Positions 1 through 8,437 of a stretch of 64,000 nucleotides of DNA are shown here, in pieces. The DNA lies in NCBI GenBank assembly GCA_030065875.1, contig JASJCR010000003.1:1-64000 (forward strand). Reading direction: 5' to 3'. The stretch's first letter is position 1; the number at the start of each line of letters is the position of its first letter. Position numbers and translations under genes: made by a program. Origin of the DNA: Ardenticatenaceae bacterium (GTDB lineage Bacteria > Chloroflexota > Anaerolineae > Promineifilales > Promineifilaceae). The notes beneath the pieces were generated by a model that made no database searches, was not told the origin of the DNA, and worked only from the letters and a program-made list of their open reading frames with translations.

Positions 1-222
1 TCATTAAACGGTATTTGCCAAACCGCTTCATCGGTTGTCGACGGATTTACCAATCTGACCCTGGTAACCGACAACGCCCGCGCCTCACTCCCGGAGCTGA
101 TTCGGATTTTAACCGCCCATGAGGCGGTGATTCATCGCGTTAAGCACAAAGAGACATCTTTAGAAGATGTGTTTATCGCTCACACCGGCCGGACGCTGGC
201 TGAAGATACGAGGGTTCACTAA
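1..222 (+). CDS. ABC transporter ATP-binding protein, C-terminal fragment
   Basis: Only the last 73 codons are in the window. The frame is open from base 1 and ends in TAA at 220-222. The tail contains ETSLEDVFIAHTGR, the pattern that closes ATPases of ABC-2 (drug/polysaccharide export) transporters, where the C-terminal domain ends in a (S/T)LEDVF motif. The stop codon overlaps the ATG of the next gene by one base (TAATG), so the ATPase and the permease are translationally coupled. Walker motifs lie upstream of the window, so the assignment rests on the tail and the context. Confidence 0.8.
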   Translation, partial: SLNGICQTASSVVDGFTNLTLVTDNARASLPELIRILTAHEAVIHRVKHKETSLEDVFIAHTGRTLAEDTRVH

Positions 223-1070
223 TGCAGCTGCAAGCCAACGATATCCGGGCCGATTTATCAGCGGCCGCGGCCGAGATGCGTCTGCGCTTTTCCAACATGA
301 CCCGCTACCCAGGCCAGCTGGCCCTGGAAATCTTTTTACCGATCCTGTTTGCGGCCATGCCGATATTTCTCAGCCAAACGGTTCCCGGCAGTGATGTGGC
401 CACTAATTTTTCGGAAAATGCCGGTACGACAAACTACGTCGCTTATCTGCTGATCGGTTCCACCGCCTATATTATGGTCACCCGCGCCTTTTGGGATGTG
501 GCCTTCTGGCTGCGGTACGAGCAAATGGTTGGCACCCTGGAGGCGATTTATTTAACCCCGACCAATTCAGTGGTTTTGGCCTCCGGCGTCTCTTTTTACA
601 GTGCGGTGCGCAGCCTGACGGCCGGCCTGATCGCCTATCTGTTGGGCTGCCTGATTTTTGGGGTCAATCCACTGCAGGGACAAATCGGCCTGGCGCTCGT
701 TTTTTTGCTGGTGGGCCTGCCGGCCGTTTATGGCATAGCCTTTTTGTTTGGGGCCCTGGTGATCAAAATTAAAGAGATGACCGCGTTGATCAACATGATG
801 CAGTGGGGATTTGCCTTTTTGATGGGGGTCTATTACCCGCTGAGCATGCTGCCCGACTTTTTTAGTTTTTTGGCGCTCGTGCTGCCCGCCACCTGGCTGG
901 TAAACGGGGTGCGCTCGGCTATTTTGGGCGTGGGATTTTTTCTCGGGGCGTGGTATTACGATCTGGCGGTTTTGACTGCGCTGAGCATTATCGTGCCGAT
1001 CTTCAGTATTCGCGTCTTTAAACGAACCGAAAGGAATATCCGACGGCGACAGGGCATCGGTCAATTTTGA
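222..1070 (+). CDS. ABC-2 type transporter permease
   Basis: 282 aa integral membrane protein with about six hydrophobic segments and the layout of ABC-2 permeases: a cytoplasmic N-terminus, a first membrane span around residues 30-50, and the loop YEQMVGTLEAIYLTPTN, typical of the family (QxxGTLExxxxxP). It would form the membrane channel for the ATPase ending at 222. The start overlaps the ATPase stop by one base, and a second permease follows at 1172, so the exporter is probably a heterodimer. Substrate cannot be told from sequence; drug, lipid or polysaccharide export are the usual roles. Confidence 0.85.
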   Translation: MQLQANDIRADLSAAAAEMRLRFSNMTRYPGQLALEIFLPILFAAMPIFLSQTVPGSDVATNFSENAGTTNYVAYLLIGSTAYIMVTRAFWDVAFWLRYEQMVGTLEAIYLTPTNSVVLASGVSFYSAVRSLTAGLIAYLLGCLIFGVNPLQGQIGLALVFLLVGLPAVYGIAFLFGALVIKIKEMTALINMMQWGFAFLMGVYYPLSMLPDFFSFLALVLPATWLVNGVRSAILGVGFFLGAWYYDLAVLTALSIIVPIFSIRVFKRTERNIRRRQGIGQF

Positions 1071-1072
1071 GT

Positions 1073-1147
1073 AGTGAAAAGTCATAAGGTTAAAGTGAAA
1101 AGAGGCCCAGCTCAGAGAAAATTATTTTTCTTTCACTTTAAACTTTG
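1073..1147. repeat. Heptad-periodic inverted repeat between the two permease genes
   Basis: Four units of 7 bp (consensus AGTGAAA, degenerate) run from 1073 to 1100. A reverse-complement arm at about 1130-1147 carries CTTT at 6-7 bp spacing (CACTTTA then AACTTTG). The two arms can pair around a 29-bp centre. This is the most degenerate member of the heptad family seen elsewhere in the window. The same CACTTTT/AACTTTG heptads recur at 58789-58816. Confidence 0.55.
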
Positions 1148-1171
1148 ATCGAAGTAATGGAAAGAAAGTCT

Positions 1172-2044
1172 ATGGAAAATGTACAAAAAACCACCCAAAT
1201 CAACGAGCAGCGGCCGCTTCGTGACTGGTTCGATATGTTTTGGGCGATGGTTCGCAAGGAATTTACGATCAAAACCCGCTACCCGATTGAGCTGTTTGCC
1301 GGGTTCGCCCAGCTATTTATCATGATTGCCGTGTTCACGCTGGCCACGCTGACGTTCACCAGTGGTGGCAGCGACTCTATTGGGGAAGGCGGAATTAACA
1401 TCTACAGCATTGTCGTGTATGGCTTCATACCCTTTATTTTTCTAACGGAGACCCTGTGGGGGATCGGGGTTAATATTCGCCAGGAACAGCTGCAGGGTAC
1501 GCTGGAAAGCGTCTTTTTAAGCCCCGCTTCACAGGCCGCCAGCTTGATCTCCCGCGTGATATTAACTTTGATTTGGACCAGTTTGATGTCGTTGATGGCC
1601 ATCATTTTGATGGTCTTGATGACCCGCTCCATCCCGTTTTTTAACCTTCCCCTGGCGCTTTATATTCTGGCGATGACGCTTTTGGGGACTTTTGGCATCG
1701 GCTTCGCTTTTGCGGCCATTACCCTGCGCATCAAGCAAACGGCTCAAACTCTGGCCAATGTTTTTCAATTTTCGTTTATGGTTTTTTGTGCTCCGTTTAT
1801 CCCCTTTGGGGTCCTGCCGGAATGGGTCAAGCTCGTATCCCGGGTGATTCCGCTGGCGTATGGGGTAGATGCCTTCCGTTCAACCTTAATGAATTACCCG
1901 GCCGGTTTTCCCGAATTAGCGCCGATCAATGTTGAAATTTGGATCGTGACGCTTTTTGGCCTGCTGGCACCCCCCTTAGGATTATGGCTCTATTATCGCG
2001 AGGAAGCGCGGGCCAGGCGTCGCGGAAGCTTGGGCATTTATTGA
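1172..2044 (+). CDS. ABC-2 type transporter permease
   Basis: About 290 aa, homologous in layout to the permease at 222. It has an N-terminal amphipathic segment, about six membrane spans, and the loop RQEQLQGTLESVFLSPAS, which matches the ABC-2 QGTLE signature. The frame is open from a TTG at 1145, but the ATG at 1172 has GGAAAG seven bases upstream and avoids the repeat arm that ends at 1147, so 1172 is preferred (ATG 1157 is possible). Together with the preceding permease and ATPase it makes a complete two-permease exporter. Substrate unknown. Confidence 0.85.
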   Translation: MENVQKTTQINEQRPLRDWFDMFWAMVRKEFTIKTRYPIELFAGFAQLFIMIAVFTLATLTFTSGGSDSIGEGGINIYSIVVYGFIPFIFLTETLWGIGVNIRQEQLQGTLESVFLSPASQAASLISRVILTLIWTSLMSLMAIILMVLMTRSIPFFNLPLALYILAMTLLGTFGIGFAFAAITLRIKQTAQTLANVFQFSFMVFCAPFIPFGVLPEWVKLVSRVIPLAYGVDAFRSTLMNYPAGFPELAPINVEIWIVTLFGLLAPPLGLWLYYREEARARRRGSLGIY

Positions 2045-2075
2045 TTAGGTTCAGTGATCAGCAAAAAGTTTTACA

Positions 2076-2174
2076 ATAAAAATCAGCCACGGATTAACAC
2101 AGATTATCACAGATTTCTCTCTATAATCTGCGAACCTTTGGTTCACTCCTATGGGGTCTGTGGACAAATTATTG
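2076..2174. repeat. Dispersed repeat with 10-bp periodicity, copy A
   Basis: Three tandem decamers (CACRGATTAN) lie at 2088-2117, followed by a conserved tail ending in GTGGACAAATTATT. A second, nearly identical copy is at 31828-31936, so this is a dispersed element and not coding sequence. A related unit with CGCAGATT decamers is at 10761-10822. The in-frame ATG at 2151 falls inside the repeat, which argues against it as the start of the next gene. Confidence 0.75.
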
Positions 2175-2222
2175 GAAAAAATCATGATAAGCTTGATGAG
2201 ATCAAAATCCGCGGATGAAATT

Positions 2223-2972
2223 ATGAGTGCCAACGGACATCCACAAACTTCTTCGGAGGTCTTAATTCGCCTGAACAATGTGTTTAAGCGATTTCCCCTG
2301 GGTGACAAGGAAACAACCGTCATCAAAGGGATCTCTATGACCGTCGATGCGGGTGAATTTGTTTCGATTGTCGGCCCATCGGGCAATGGAAAATCAACTC
2401 TGCTGAACATGATTACGGGGATAGACCGCCCCTCTGATGGAGAAGTCGTCATTCTCGATCACGAACTTCACCGGATGAGCGAAGAATCCCTGGCGGCCTG
2501 GCGCGGCCGGTATGTGGGTATCATTTTCCAATTTTTTCAGATGCTTCCAGGACTCAGCCTGCTTCATAATGTGATGCTGCCCATGGATTTTTTGCGAAAA
2601 TACGCCCCAAAGGAGCGGCAAGATCGGGCTATGGCCCTGCTGGAACTGGTTGATCTGGCCGATCAGGCCCATAAACTTCCGGCCTTTGTTTCCGGTGGGC
2701 AGCAGCAGCGGGCGGCCATCGCCCGTGCCCTGGCCAACGACCCACCTTTGATTATTGCTGATGAACCAACCGGCAATCTGGACACAAATTCGGCCGAAAG
2801 CGTGTTCATGCTGTTTGAGAAAATGGCCGGTCAGGGGAAAACCTTGTTGATGGTAACCCACGACAATGACCTGGCCCGGCGGGCGACCCGGCAAATTGAG
2901 ATACGCAATGGACGGATCGTGCGCGACTCAAAAGGCGATGCGGATAAAGGGACGATCAATGGGCATACTTAA
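2223..2972 (+). CDS. ABC transporter ATP-binding protein, MacB/LolD-like
   Basis: About 249 aa ATPase with Walker A GPSGNGKS (residues 51-58 from M at 2223), Q-loop region IFQFFQ, signature VSGGQQQR, Walker B LIIADEPT and H-loop VTHD. This set matches the MacB/LolD/FtsE group, which powers FtsX-type permeases rather than transport through an ABC-2 channel. The next gene is exactly such a permease, and the ATPase stop overlaps its start by 14 bp. The start is uncertain. ATG 2151 lies in a dispersed repeat; ATG 2184 and ATG 2223 are both possible, with only weak ribosome binding sites. The protein body aligns with the family from about residue 14 of the 2223 start. Confidence 0.85.
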   Translation: MSANGHPQTSSEVLIRLNNVFKRFPLGDKETTVIKGISMTVDAGEFVSIVGPSGNGKSTLLNMITGIDRPSDGEVVILDHELHRMSEESLAAWRGRYVGIIFQFFQMLPGLSLLHNVMLPMDFLRKYAPKERQDRAMALLELVDLADQAHKLPAFVSGGQQQRAAIARALANDPPLIIADEPTGNLDTNSAESVFMLFEKMAGQGKTLLMVTHDNDLARRATRQIEIRNGRIVRDSKGDADKGTINGHT

Positions 2973-5355
2973 ATATAAAATCTGGTATGACCTGTGGGTC
3001 AATAAAGCCCGCACGCTGCAGGTGGTTCTAATTATTGCCATGGGCGCGGCCGCGCTGGGGGTCATTGTAGGTTCTCGCCAATTGGTGATCGGCAAGATGA
3101 CGGAACTTTGGGAAGCATCGTCACCGGCCATGATTACGCTGTGGATGAATCCGGCTGTCGATGATCAAACTGTAGCTTCTCTGGCGCGCATTGAGGGCAT
3201 CGAGGCGATCGAAGGATACAACCAGGCTACAATCGCCTGGCGCAGAACCTCCCAGGATAATTGGCGCACGGCCACGCTCATCGCCCGCGATGATTATCAG
3301 CAGCAGGAAGCGATAAAAATAAGTGTACTGGATGGTGAATTTCCCCATGGTGACCGCATCGCTGTCGGACAGGGTGCCGACAGCGTTTTCGGTATTGGCA
3401 TTGGGGATGAAATTGAGATCCGCATCAATGATGAGGAAAAATCGATCCGCCTGGAAAGTATACTTTACGATCCGATCGCCCAGCCGCCGAGTTTTGGCGG
3501 CAGCGCGCAGTTTTTTACCAGCAGGGAGCGGTTTCGGGAGCTGACCGGCAGCCAGGATTTTAACCGCTTGCTCGTGCGCGCAGCCGAATATGATGCTGCT
3601 CAATTAAACGAGCTTGTTGGCGAAATTGAAAACAAACTGGACAGGCAGCAGGTAAACTCAGGCGGTTTCCTTCCGCCTTTTGGCAGTCGGACTGCCGACC
3701 CGTCCCGCCATTTCTTTCAGGACATCATGGATGCGGTTTTCCTCATTTTGGCCGTGATGGCTCTGCTTTCTTTGTGTCTCGGTTTATTTTTGGTATACAA
3801 CACGATTGAAGCCACAATCAGCCGCCAGATCGATCAAATTGGCATTATGAAAGCGATCGGAGCGCGATCGCGACAGATCTTTTTGAGTTATTTGACCACC
3901 ATCTTTGCCTATGGATTGTTGGCTTTGCTTATCGCTCTGCCGATTGGGATCATTGGCAGCTGGTATCTAAATGTATTTCTTCTAGGAAATTTTAATGCGG
4001 ATCCGGGGAGTTTTCGGGTTTCCTGGCTGGCTGTTTTGATTCAGGTGGCGATCGCCCTGGTTGCCCCTTTGGTGGCGGCCATGGGCCCCATTATTGCCGG
4101 TGTCCGCATCACCGTTCGTGAGGCGATTGGGTCGTATGGTCTGGAGGCGAAAACAGGTTGGCTTGAGGATACCCTTTCCCGGCTGGCATTTTTGCCCCGT
4201 CTTTTTATTTTGACCATCGGCAACACCTTTCGTCACAAGGGGCGATTAATCCTAACCCAGATTACCCTTGTTTTTAGCGGCCTTATTTTCATGGTTGTCA
4301 TGGGCGTACGAGACTCCACGCTTTATACGTTTGACGATATTTTGCGGTCGATGAATCGATATGATCTTTTTATGATTTTTGAAAACCCGGAAAGAATTGA
4401 GCACACTGAACAGCTGGCCGCCACCCAGCCAGAGGTGGCCATTGCGGAGATGTGGTATCGCGGTGGGGCAACGATTCGTTCTGCAGACGAACCCGATGCC
4501 AGCGCCGGCCGTTCAATCTCGATCGTGGGGCTGCCGGCCGCCAGCCAGCTTTACGCGCCAGAGATGCGCGGCGGAATCTGGCTGGATGAAGATAACCCGC
4601 GAGGCATTGTGCTAAATGAGCGGGTGGCTCAGGCTTCAGGTTTGGAAATTGGGCAGTGGGTGACGATGGCCCACGGGGAAGATAAAGAGTCGACCTGGCA
4701 GATTGTCGGCTTATTGTTCGACCCCAACAATATCGCTTCGGTTCATGTTCCCCGCGACGTGTTTCTTCGAGAGATTGGCAGCTTTGATAAGGCGAATCGG
4801 ATTTACGTGCAGGCCAATCTGGCGGAGGTCGCCAATGATGCGGCCGCAGAAAAACAGCTGCAGGATTATTTTGCCGAGCAGGGGATAGCACTCAGCCCCG
4901 GCGGCCGGACAATTACCGAAATTGCCGAAAACGTGATCGGTCAATTCCAAATCATTATTACTTTGCTGGCGATTATGGCTGTGGTCATTGCTGTTGTCGG
5001 GAGTATCGCTTTAAGCGGCATATTGTCACTTAACGTCATCGATCGACGCCGAGAAATTGGCGTGATGCGGGCCATTGGTGCCTCAGCCCGAGACGTCAGC
5101 TTTTTATTTGTTGGACAGGGGATTATTTTGGGATGGCTAAGCTGGCTGATTGCCCTCCCCTTCGTTATCCCTTTAACCAAACTGGCCACCAACGGTCTGG
5201 GCGCGATCGTCCAGGCCAATATGGTTTTTCAATTTACGCCCACCGGGATTCTGGCGTGGTTTGGGATTGTGACGGTCCTGGCGATCGTAGCCAGTTATCT
5301 GCCTTCGAGGCAGGCAATTCGGACCAGCGTACAGGACAGCCTGGCTTATCAATAA
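2959..5355 (+). CDS. FtsX-like ABC permease (two FtsX domains)
   Basis: About 798 aa. There is one N-terminal membrane span (about residues 16-38), a large extracytoplasmic MacB-PCD-type domain, three spans around 255-395, a further span and a second extracytoplasmic domain, then three C-terminal spans. Two FtsX motifs contain (Q/R)IGxMKAIGA (DQIGIMKAIGA and REIGVMRAIGA). This duplicated 8-10 span layout is that of the lipoprotein/lipid-extraction class of permeases. The start at 2959 is chosen because the family begins with a short cytoplasmic helix ([13 protein letters not shown]) and AAGGGA lies upstream; the frame is open further upstream inside the ATPase gene. Partner: the ATPase at 2223. 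Likely role: mechanical export or envelope remodelling; the substrate is unknown. Confidence 0.85.
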   Translation: MGILKYKIWYDLWVNKARTLQVVLIIAMGAAALGVIVGSRQLVIGKMTELWEASSPAMITLWMNPAVDDQTVASLARIEGIEAIEGYNQATIAWRRTSQDNWRTATLIARDDYQQQEAIKISVLDGEFPHGDRIAVGQGADSVFGIGIGDEIEIRINDEEKSIRLESILYDPIAQPPSFGGSAQFFTSRERFRELTGSQDFNRLLVRAAEYDAAQLNELVGEIENKLDRQQVNSGGFLPPFGSRTADPSRHFFQDIMDAVFLILAVMALLSLCLGLFLVYNTIEATISRQIDQIGIMKAIGARSRQIFLSYLTTIFAYGLLALLIALPIGIIGSWYLNVFLLGNFNADPGSFRVSWLAVLIQVAIALVAPLVAAMGPIIAGVRITVREAIGSYGLEAKTGWLEDTLSRLAFLPRLFILTIGNTFRHKGRLILTQITLVFSGLIFMVVMGVRDSTLYTFDDILRSMNRYDLFMIFENPERIEHTEQLAATQPEVAIAEMWYRGGATIRSADEPDASAGRSISIVGLPAASQLYAPEMRGGIWLDEDNPRGIVLNERVAQASGLEIGQWVTMAHGEDKESTWQIVGLLFDPNNIASVHVPRDVFLREIGSFDKANRIYVQANLAEVANDAAAEKQLQDYFAEQGIALSPGGRTITEIAENVIGQFQIIITLLAIMAVVIAVVGSIALSGILSLNVIDRRREIGVMRAIGASARDVSFLFVGQGIILGWLSWLIALPFVIPLTKLATNGLGAIVQANMVFQFTPTGILAWFGIVTVLAIVASYLPSRQAIRTSVQDSLAYQ

Positions 5356-5371
5356 TTAGAACGGAGGAATT

Positions 5372-5575
5372 ATGAGCAGCGAGAATCAAAAAAATGAATA
5401 TGCGGTCGTTATCAATCATGAAGAGCAGTATTCGATTTGGCTGGCGGACAAAGAGCTGCCTCTGGGATGGCGGCTGGAGGGCACGAAGGGAACCAAAGAA
5501 GCGTGTTTGGCTCATATCGAAGAGGTGTGGACGGACATGCGGCCGTTGAGCCTGCGGCAGAAGTTAGAAAATTAA
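5372..5575 (+). CDS. MbtH-like protein
   Basis: 67 aa, the usual MbtH length. Conserved features are visible in order: the N-terminal VVxNxExQYSIW strand (W23), the PxGW turn (W33), a conserved Cys (C45), and [10 protein letters not shown] near the end (W53). The three invariant Trp residues and the D-x-RP motif are those used to bind adenylation domains of non-ribosomal peptide synthetases. A strong Shine-Dalgarno (ACGGAGGA) sits before the ATG. No NRPS gene occurs in the window. The gene follows the ABC/FtsX genes by 16 bp and is closed by a terminator, so it is the last gene of that operon. Confidence 0.85.
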   Translation: MSSENQKNEYAVVINHEEQYSIWLADKELPLGWRLEGTKGTKEACLAHIEEVWTDMRPLSLRQKLEN

Positions 5576-5588
5576 CTCCTTCTCCTGA

Positions 5589-5640
5589 ATGGCGGCATCC
5601 TTTCCACCGATTTTATCGGGGATGATGCCGCCATTTTTTA
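5589..5640 (+). terminator. Rho-independent terminator after the MbtH gene
   Basis: The perfect stem GGCGGCATC (5591-5599) pairs with GATGCCGCC (5624-5632) and is followed by A and six T (5634-5639). It lies 15 bp after the MbtH stop and should end the exporter/MbtH transcript. Confidence 0.85.
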
Positions 5641-5658
5641 TTCGTATGGAGCCCAAAT

Positions 5659-5686
5659 TTGACAATTGGCCATTGACCAATTGAAC
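5659..5686. repeat. Short heptad repeat (TTGNCNA) upstream of the Crp/Fnr gene
   Basis: Three in-phase heptamers, TTGACAA, TTGGCCA and TTGACCA (5659-5679), are followed by a one-base slip and ATTGAAC. The block also contains the inverted repeat CAATTGG/CCAATTG (5663-5669 and 5677-5683). It is a small member of the heptad-repeat class described in the findings. A role as a regulator site cannot be excluded because it lies about 115 bp before a regulator gene. Confidence 0.5.
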
Positions 5687-5750
5687 CCAAAAATGAATAA
5701 TAATGATTAAGCGTTTCTAGCCATTGCCCTGTGTAATGCATGGGGTTAAA

Positions 5751-5772
5751 TTCAGGGTTGAGCCACCCTGAA
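5751..5772. promoter_or_regulatory. Inverted repeat just upstream of the Crp/Fnr gene
   Basis: TTCAGGGT (5751-5758) and ACCCTGAA (5765-5772) are perfect 8-bp arms around TGAGCC, 27 bp before the start codon. It does not match the FNR/DNR consensus TTGAT-N4-ATCAA. It could be an operator for the regulator itself or an mRNA hairpin in the leader. There is no T-run, so it is not a normal terminator. Confidence 0.4.
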
Positions 5773-5799
5773 GAGTAGAGCAAAATCATTCAGGAAAAT

Positions 5800-6519
5800 T
5801 TGTGCGGCCTGGTTTCAAAAACCGGTCTTTTTTTGGGGTTAAATCCTGCCGAGTGTGAGCAGATTGTTTCTGCCGGCCGTCAATCGTCCCTTGTCGAAGG
5901 TGAAATCCTTTTTCACCAGGGCGATCAAGCGGATGTATTTTATATTGTTCTTTCGGGTTATGTTAAGTTGACCGAACTCAACCCTGAGGGGCATCAAATT
6001 ACGGTGAGCTATGTTGGCAGCGGGGGAGGCATTGGGATTATTGTGGCCTTGAGCGACACAACGTATCCGGTAACGGCCGAAGTGATCACTGGCGGAGTGG
6101 CGGTAATCTGGACCAAGGAGATTTTTCGCAAATTGATGCTGCAATATCCGCTGCTGTCCCTAAACGGCATGGAAATGATCGCCAACTACTTTGTTCACCT
6201 GCAAAATCGCTTTCACGAGCTGGCGGCTGAACGGGTTGAACGGCGGGTGGCGAGGGCCCTGCTGCGGTTGGTGCGACACGCCGGCCGCAAAATCGAGCAG
6301 GGTATTTTGATTGACTTTCCCCTTTCGCGGCAGGATTTGGCGGAAGTAACCGGCACGACCCTTTTTACGGTCAGCCGGATTTTAAAACGATGGGAACAGC
6401 AGGGCATAGTTTTATCAGAGCGGGAGCGCGTGACAATCTGTCAACCACATCAGCTCATGATCATCGCTGAGGATCTGCCCCAGGACAAAGAGGAATCTAC
6501 TAAAGTCAATTCTCTTTGA
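5800..6519 (+). CDS. Crp/Fnr-family transcriptional regulator (DNR/NnrR-like position)
   Basis: About 239 aa. The N-terminal cyclic-nucleotide-binding-type beta-roll (about residues 10-125, GEILFHQGDQADVFYIVLSG) is followed by a long dimer helix and a winged helix whose recognition segment is LSRQDLAEVTGTTLFTVSRILKRWEQQGIV (about 173-202). Only three Cys are present (2, 19 and about 214), so it lacks the four-Cys Fe-S cluster of FNR. A DNR/NnrR-type NO or redox sensor is more plausible. It sits tail-to-tail (14-bp overlap) with the NnrS-like gene and next to the nos cluster, which suggests control of denitrification genes; that link is inferred. The start is TTG at 5800, preceded by AGGAA. 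Confidence 0.75.
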   Translation: MCGLVSKTGLFLGLNPAECEQIVSAGRQSSLVEGEILFHQGDQADVFYIVLSGYVKLTELNPEGHQITVSYVGSGGGIGIIVALSDTTYPVTAEVITGGVAVIWTKEIFRKLMLQYPLLSLNGMEMIANYFVHLQNRFHELAAERVERRVARALLRLVRHAGRKIEQGILIDFPLSRQDLAEVTGTTLFTVSRILKRWEQQGIVLSERERVTICQPHQLMIIAEDLPQDKEESTKVNSL

Positions 6520-7612
6520 GGGAAGCCCTGCCGCGCGTCGTCAGGGCCATCAACCCCAAAAATAGGATGATGGCGATTTCATTGAGCAGCCCACCCCAAG
6601 GCCGGCCGTCAAGCCAAAAACCATAGTTTCCAATCAGACGCATGATCAACGACAGGTGGAGTAAAATCAGAGGGAGGTAAAGCAGCGGGAAAAAGGTGAT
6701 CTGGATCGGGAGCAAAGCCGGCAAAATGATCGGCGCGTGGCCAAAAATCATGGACATCACAAATCCCAAAAAGATAATATGCATCATCCCGTCATAAATG
6801 GGGCCGGCCACATAGCGGCCGCCGTAAAACAGCCACATCAAACCGGCTGCGGCAAGCCACAGGTAACCGGGCAATAAGCAAAGGGCGATATAGCGGGTCA
6901 AGCCGGTTTTTCGCATCGTTTTGATGGCGATATCGTACCGCAGCAGCCACACCCCAAGAAAGAGCAGCCCCAAGCCGGCGATTCGCAGACCGCTATCGAG
7001 GGAAATAAGTGAAATAAACAGCCCTAAAAGAAAGAAACCGGCGGCCGTCAAAAATAACCGCTGCGCATAGCGCCCGTGCCGTAAAACGCGGGAGAGCTCC
7101 AGACGCTCGCCGGCAATGGTCAAAATCAGAAACCCACTCCACCAGGGCACAACTCGGAACAGGGGGCTGCCCGTCAGCCACAACACATCTCCAATCAGCC
7201 ACAGCACCGCGCCGCCGGCCATGACCCCATGATCGAAGGTTGGCTGACGGCGCAAGATGATCGCAAACAGACCCACCAGGCCGGCCGCCCCCAGTAAATT
7301 GAGGGTGATCCCCAGCTCGACCGGTAGGGGAGTCACAATCAGCAGCGCTCCGGCACCGGCCGCAGCGGCCGGAAAAAAGAGCAGCCATCCGCGCTGCACC
7401 TGCGGCCGGAGGGCCACCGCCCGTTCAAGCGTTATCAGGCAGCCCAGAAAGCCGACGATCATCAGCGGGCCGTGCGCGGCCGGCAGCCGCAGCTGACCGG
7501 AAGGGAGTGACCAGCCGATGCGGCTCAAGCCTCCCCACAGGGCCGCCAGAAGAGATAAGACGGCCAGCAGCATAATCGGCAGCTGCTGGATCAGGTTTTT
7601 TCTGGAATACAT
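6506..7612 (-). CDS. NnrS-like polytopic membrane protein
   Basis: About 368 aa with around twelve hydrophobic segments and almost no soluble domain. Conserved-looking motifs are HGPLMIVGFLGCLITLERA (span 2), HIIFLGFVMSMIFGHAPIILPA (span 9), and histidines placed inside membrane segments as in NnrS, the haem/copper membrane protein linked to NO metabolism. It ends 14 bp inside the convergent Crp/Fnr gene and is the last gene of the minus-strand nos block, which fits an NO-related role. ATG at 7612 is used; an in-frame GTG lies at 7621. The family call is by motif resemblance only. Confidence 0.5.
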   Translation of the reverse strand: MYSRKNLIQQLPIMLLAVLSLLAALWGGLSRIGWSLPSGQLRLPAAHGPLMIVGFLGCLITLERAVALRPQVQRGWLLFFPAAAAGAGALLIVTPLPVELGITLNLLGAAGLVGLFAIILRRQPTFDHGVMAGGAVLWLIGDVLWLTGSPLFRVVPWWSGFLILTIAGERLELSRVLRHGRYAQRLFLTAAGFFLLGLFISLISLDSGLRIAGLGLLFLGVWLLRYDIAIKTMRKTGLTRYIALCLLPGYLWLAAAGLMWLFYGGRYVAGPIYDGMMHIIFLGFVMSMIFGHAPIILPALLPIQITFFPLLYLPLILLHLSLIMRLIGNYGFWLDGRPWGGLLNEIAIILFLGLMALTTRGRASLKEN

Positions 7613-7677
7613 GTTATTCACTTGAACGATCTTGGTGCCTACTTGGACCTTATGCTGGCCAGATGTTGATCTTTGAC

Positions 7678-7734
7678 GTAGACGCGATTTCCCAATCGCG
7701 TCAAAAACCGGCGTGATTGGGAAATCACGCCTAC
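7678..7734. repeat. REP-like inverted pair (GTAG-hairpin ... hairpin-CTAC), family 2
   Basis: GTAG (7678-7681) is followed by a hairpin (ACGCGATT, TCCC loop, AATCGCGT). Eight bases on comes a second hairpin (GCGTGATT, GGGA loop, AATCACGC, 7711-7730) and CTAC (7731-7734). The two units are near reverse complements. This is the BIME arrangement: two REPs head-out, each with the GTAG tetranucleotide at its outer edge. It lies between the NnrS-like and cupin genes. Confidence 0.65.
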
Positions 7735-7773
7735 GCTCTTTTCAATCAAACAATTAGCATAAGGCCCTGCTAG

Positions 7774-8100
7774 TTATTTACAATCAATCATCTCCAACAG
7801 CATGACCACCGGCGTGTGGGCGGTAATGCTGTGCGGCAGGTTGGGCGGCATGTAAATCCATGCTCCGGTCTCGACTTCGTGAGAATCTTCTCCCAAGGTG
7901 ACGGCCGCCCGGCCGCTCAAAAAAAGCAAAACGGCCGGGTAGGTACTGGTATGTTCTGAAAGCGACTCACCGGCCGCAAAGCGAAACAGCACCGGTTTCA
8001 CATGGGGCGATTTGGCCAGCGTGGTGCTGACAATTGACTGTTCTGGAATATCTTGCGTGTTCAACTCGATGTGGGCCAGTTGATAAGTTGCATCGGTCAT
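7774..8100 (-). CDS. Cupin-domain protein
   Basis: 108 aa single cupin barrel. The first motif region (FAAGESLSEHTSTYPAVLLFLSGRAAV) and second motif (GAWIYMPPNLPHSITA) are clear; metal-ligand His residues are reduced to H54 and H91. The ATG overlaps the TGA of the DUF1858 gene by four bases (ATGA), and GAGGA precedes it, so the two are co-translated. Function unknown; small cupins of this type are often sensors or minor enzymes. Context suggests a role in the nitrogen-oxide or redox regulon. Confidence 0.8.
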   Translation of the reverse strand: MTDATYQLAHIELNTQDIPEQSIVSTTLAKSPHVKPVLFRFAAGESLSEHTSTYPAVLLFLSGRAAVTLGEDSHEVETGAWIYMPPNLPHSITAHTPVVMLLEMIDCK

Positions 8101-8315
8101 TGATTTTCCTCTTCCTGAATAATGGTGGCCAGTTGTTCCAGCAGCATGCTGACTTCCAGGCCGTGTAGTTTGGCCGCTTCAGCCACGGTGCAAAAAGGAG
8201 CGGCACCACAACCCACGCAAACCAGCCTGAGTTGATGGACGACCTTCACCGTGGCCGGCCAGCGTTTGAGCATCTCGTCGATGGTTATCTGCGTCAGGCC
8301 AAAAAGGTCATCCAT
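8097..8315 (-). CDS. DUF1858-domain protein
   Basis: 72 aa from the ATG at 8315, which follows GAGAGG (a TTG at 8327 in frame is less likely). The sequence LTQITIDEMLKRWPATVKVVHQLRLVCVGC...PFCTVAEAAKLHGL is the DUF1858 pattern: a helical domain with a VGC-x(n)-C cysteine pair, also found at the N-terminus of ScdA/RIC iron-sulfur repair proteins. A role in repair or sensing of nitrosative damage is an inference from family and neighbours. It is coupled to the cupin gene downstream. Confidence 0.8.
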   Translation of the reverse strand: MDDLFGLTQITIDEMLKRWPATVKVVHQLRLVCVGCGAAPFCTVAEAAKLHGLEVSMLLEQLATIIQEEENQ

Positions 8316-8413
8316 AATACCTCTCAAGCTTTTAAATACCCACTTCGCTTCTTCGTGCTATACCCCCACTTCCAACATAGTTCAGAGGGCAATGACACCG
8401 ATCGGCCAATGCA

Positions 8414-8437
8414 GGGCTTGGCTAGCCAAGCCCCTAC
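8414..8437. repeat. REP-like palindrome with CTAC, family 3
   Basis: GGGCTTGGCT/AGCCAAGCCC is a perfect 20-bp palindrome (8414-8433) followed directly by CTAC (8434-8437). It is a solo unit in the gap between the DUF1858 and cytochrome genes. The sequence differs from the two other palindrome families but has the same flank rule. Confidence 0.6.

Noticed and set aside
2151..2222. N-terminal extension of the MacB-like ATPase from ATG 2151
   Set aside because: The ATG lies inside a dispersed repeat that also occurs at 31828-31936 in non-coding DNA.
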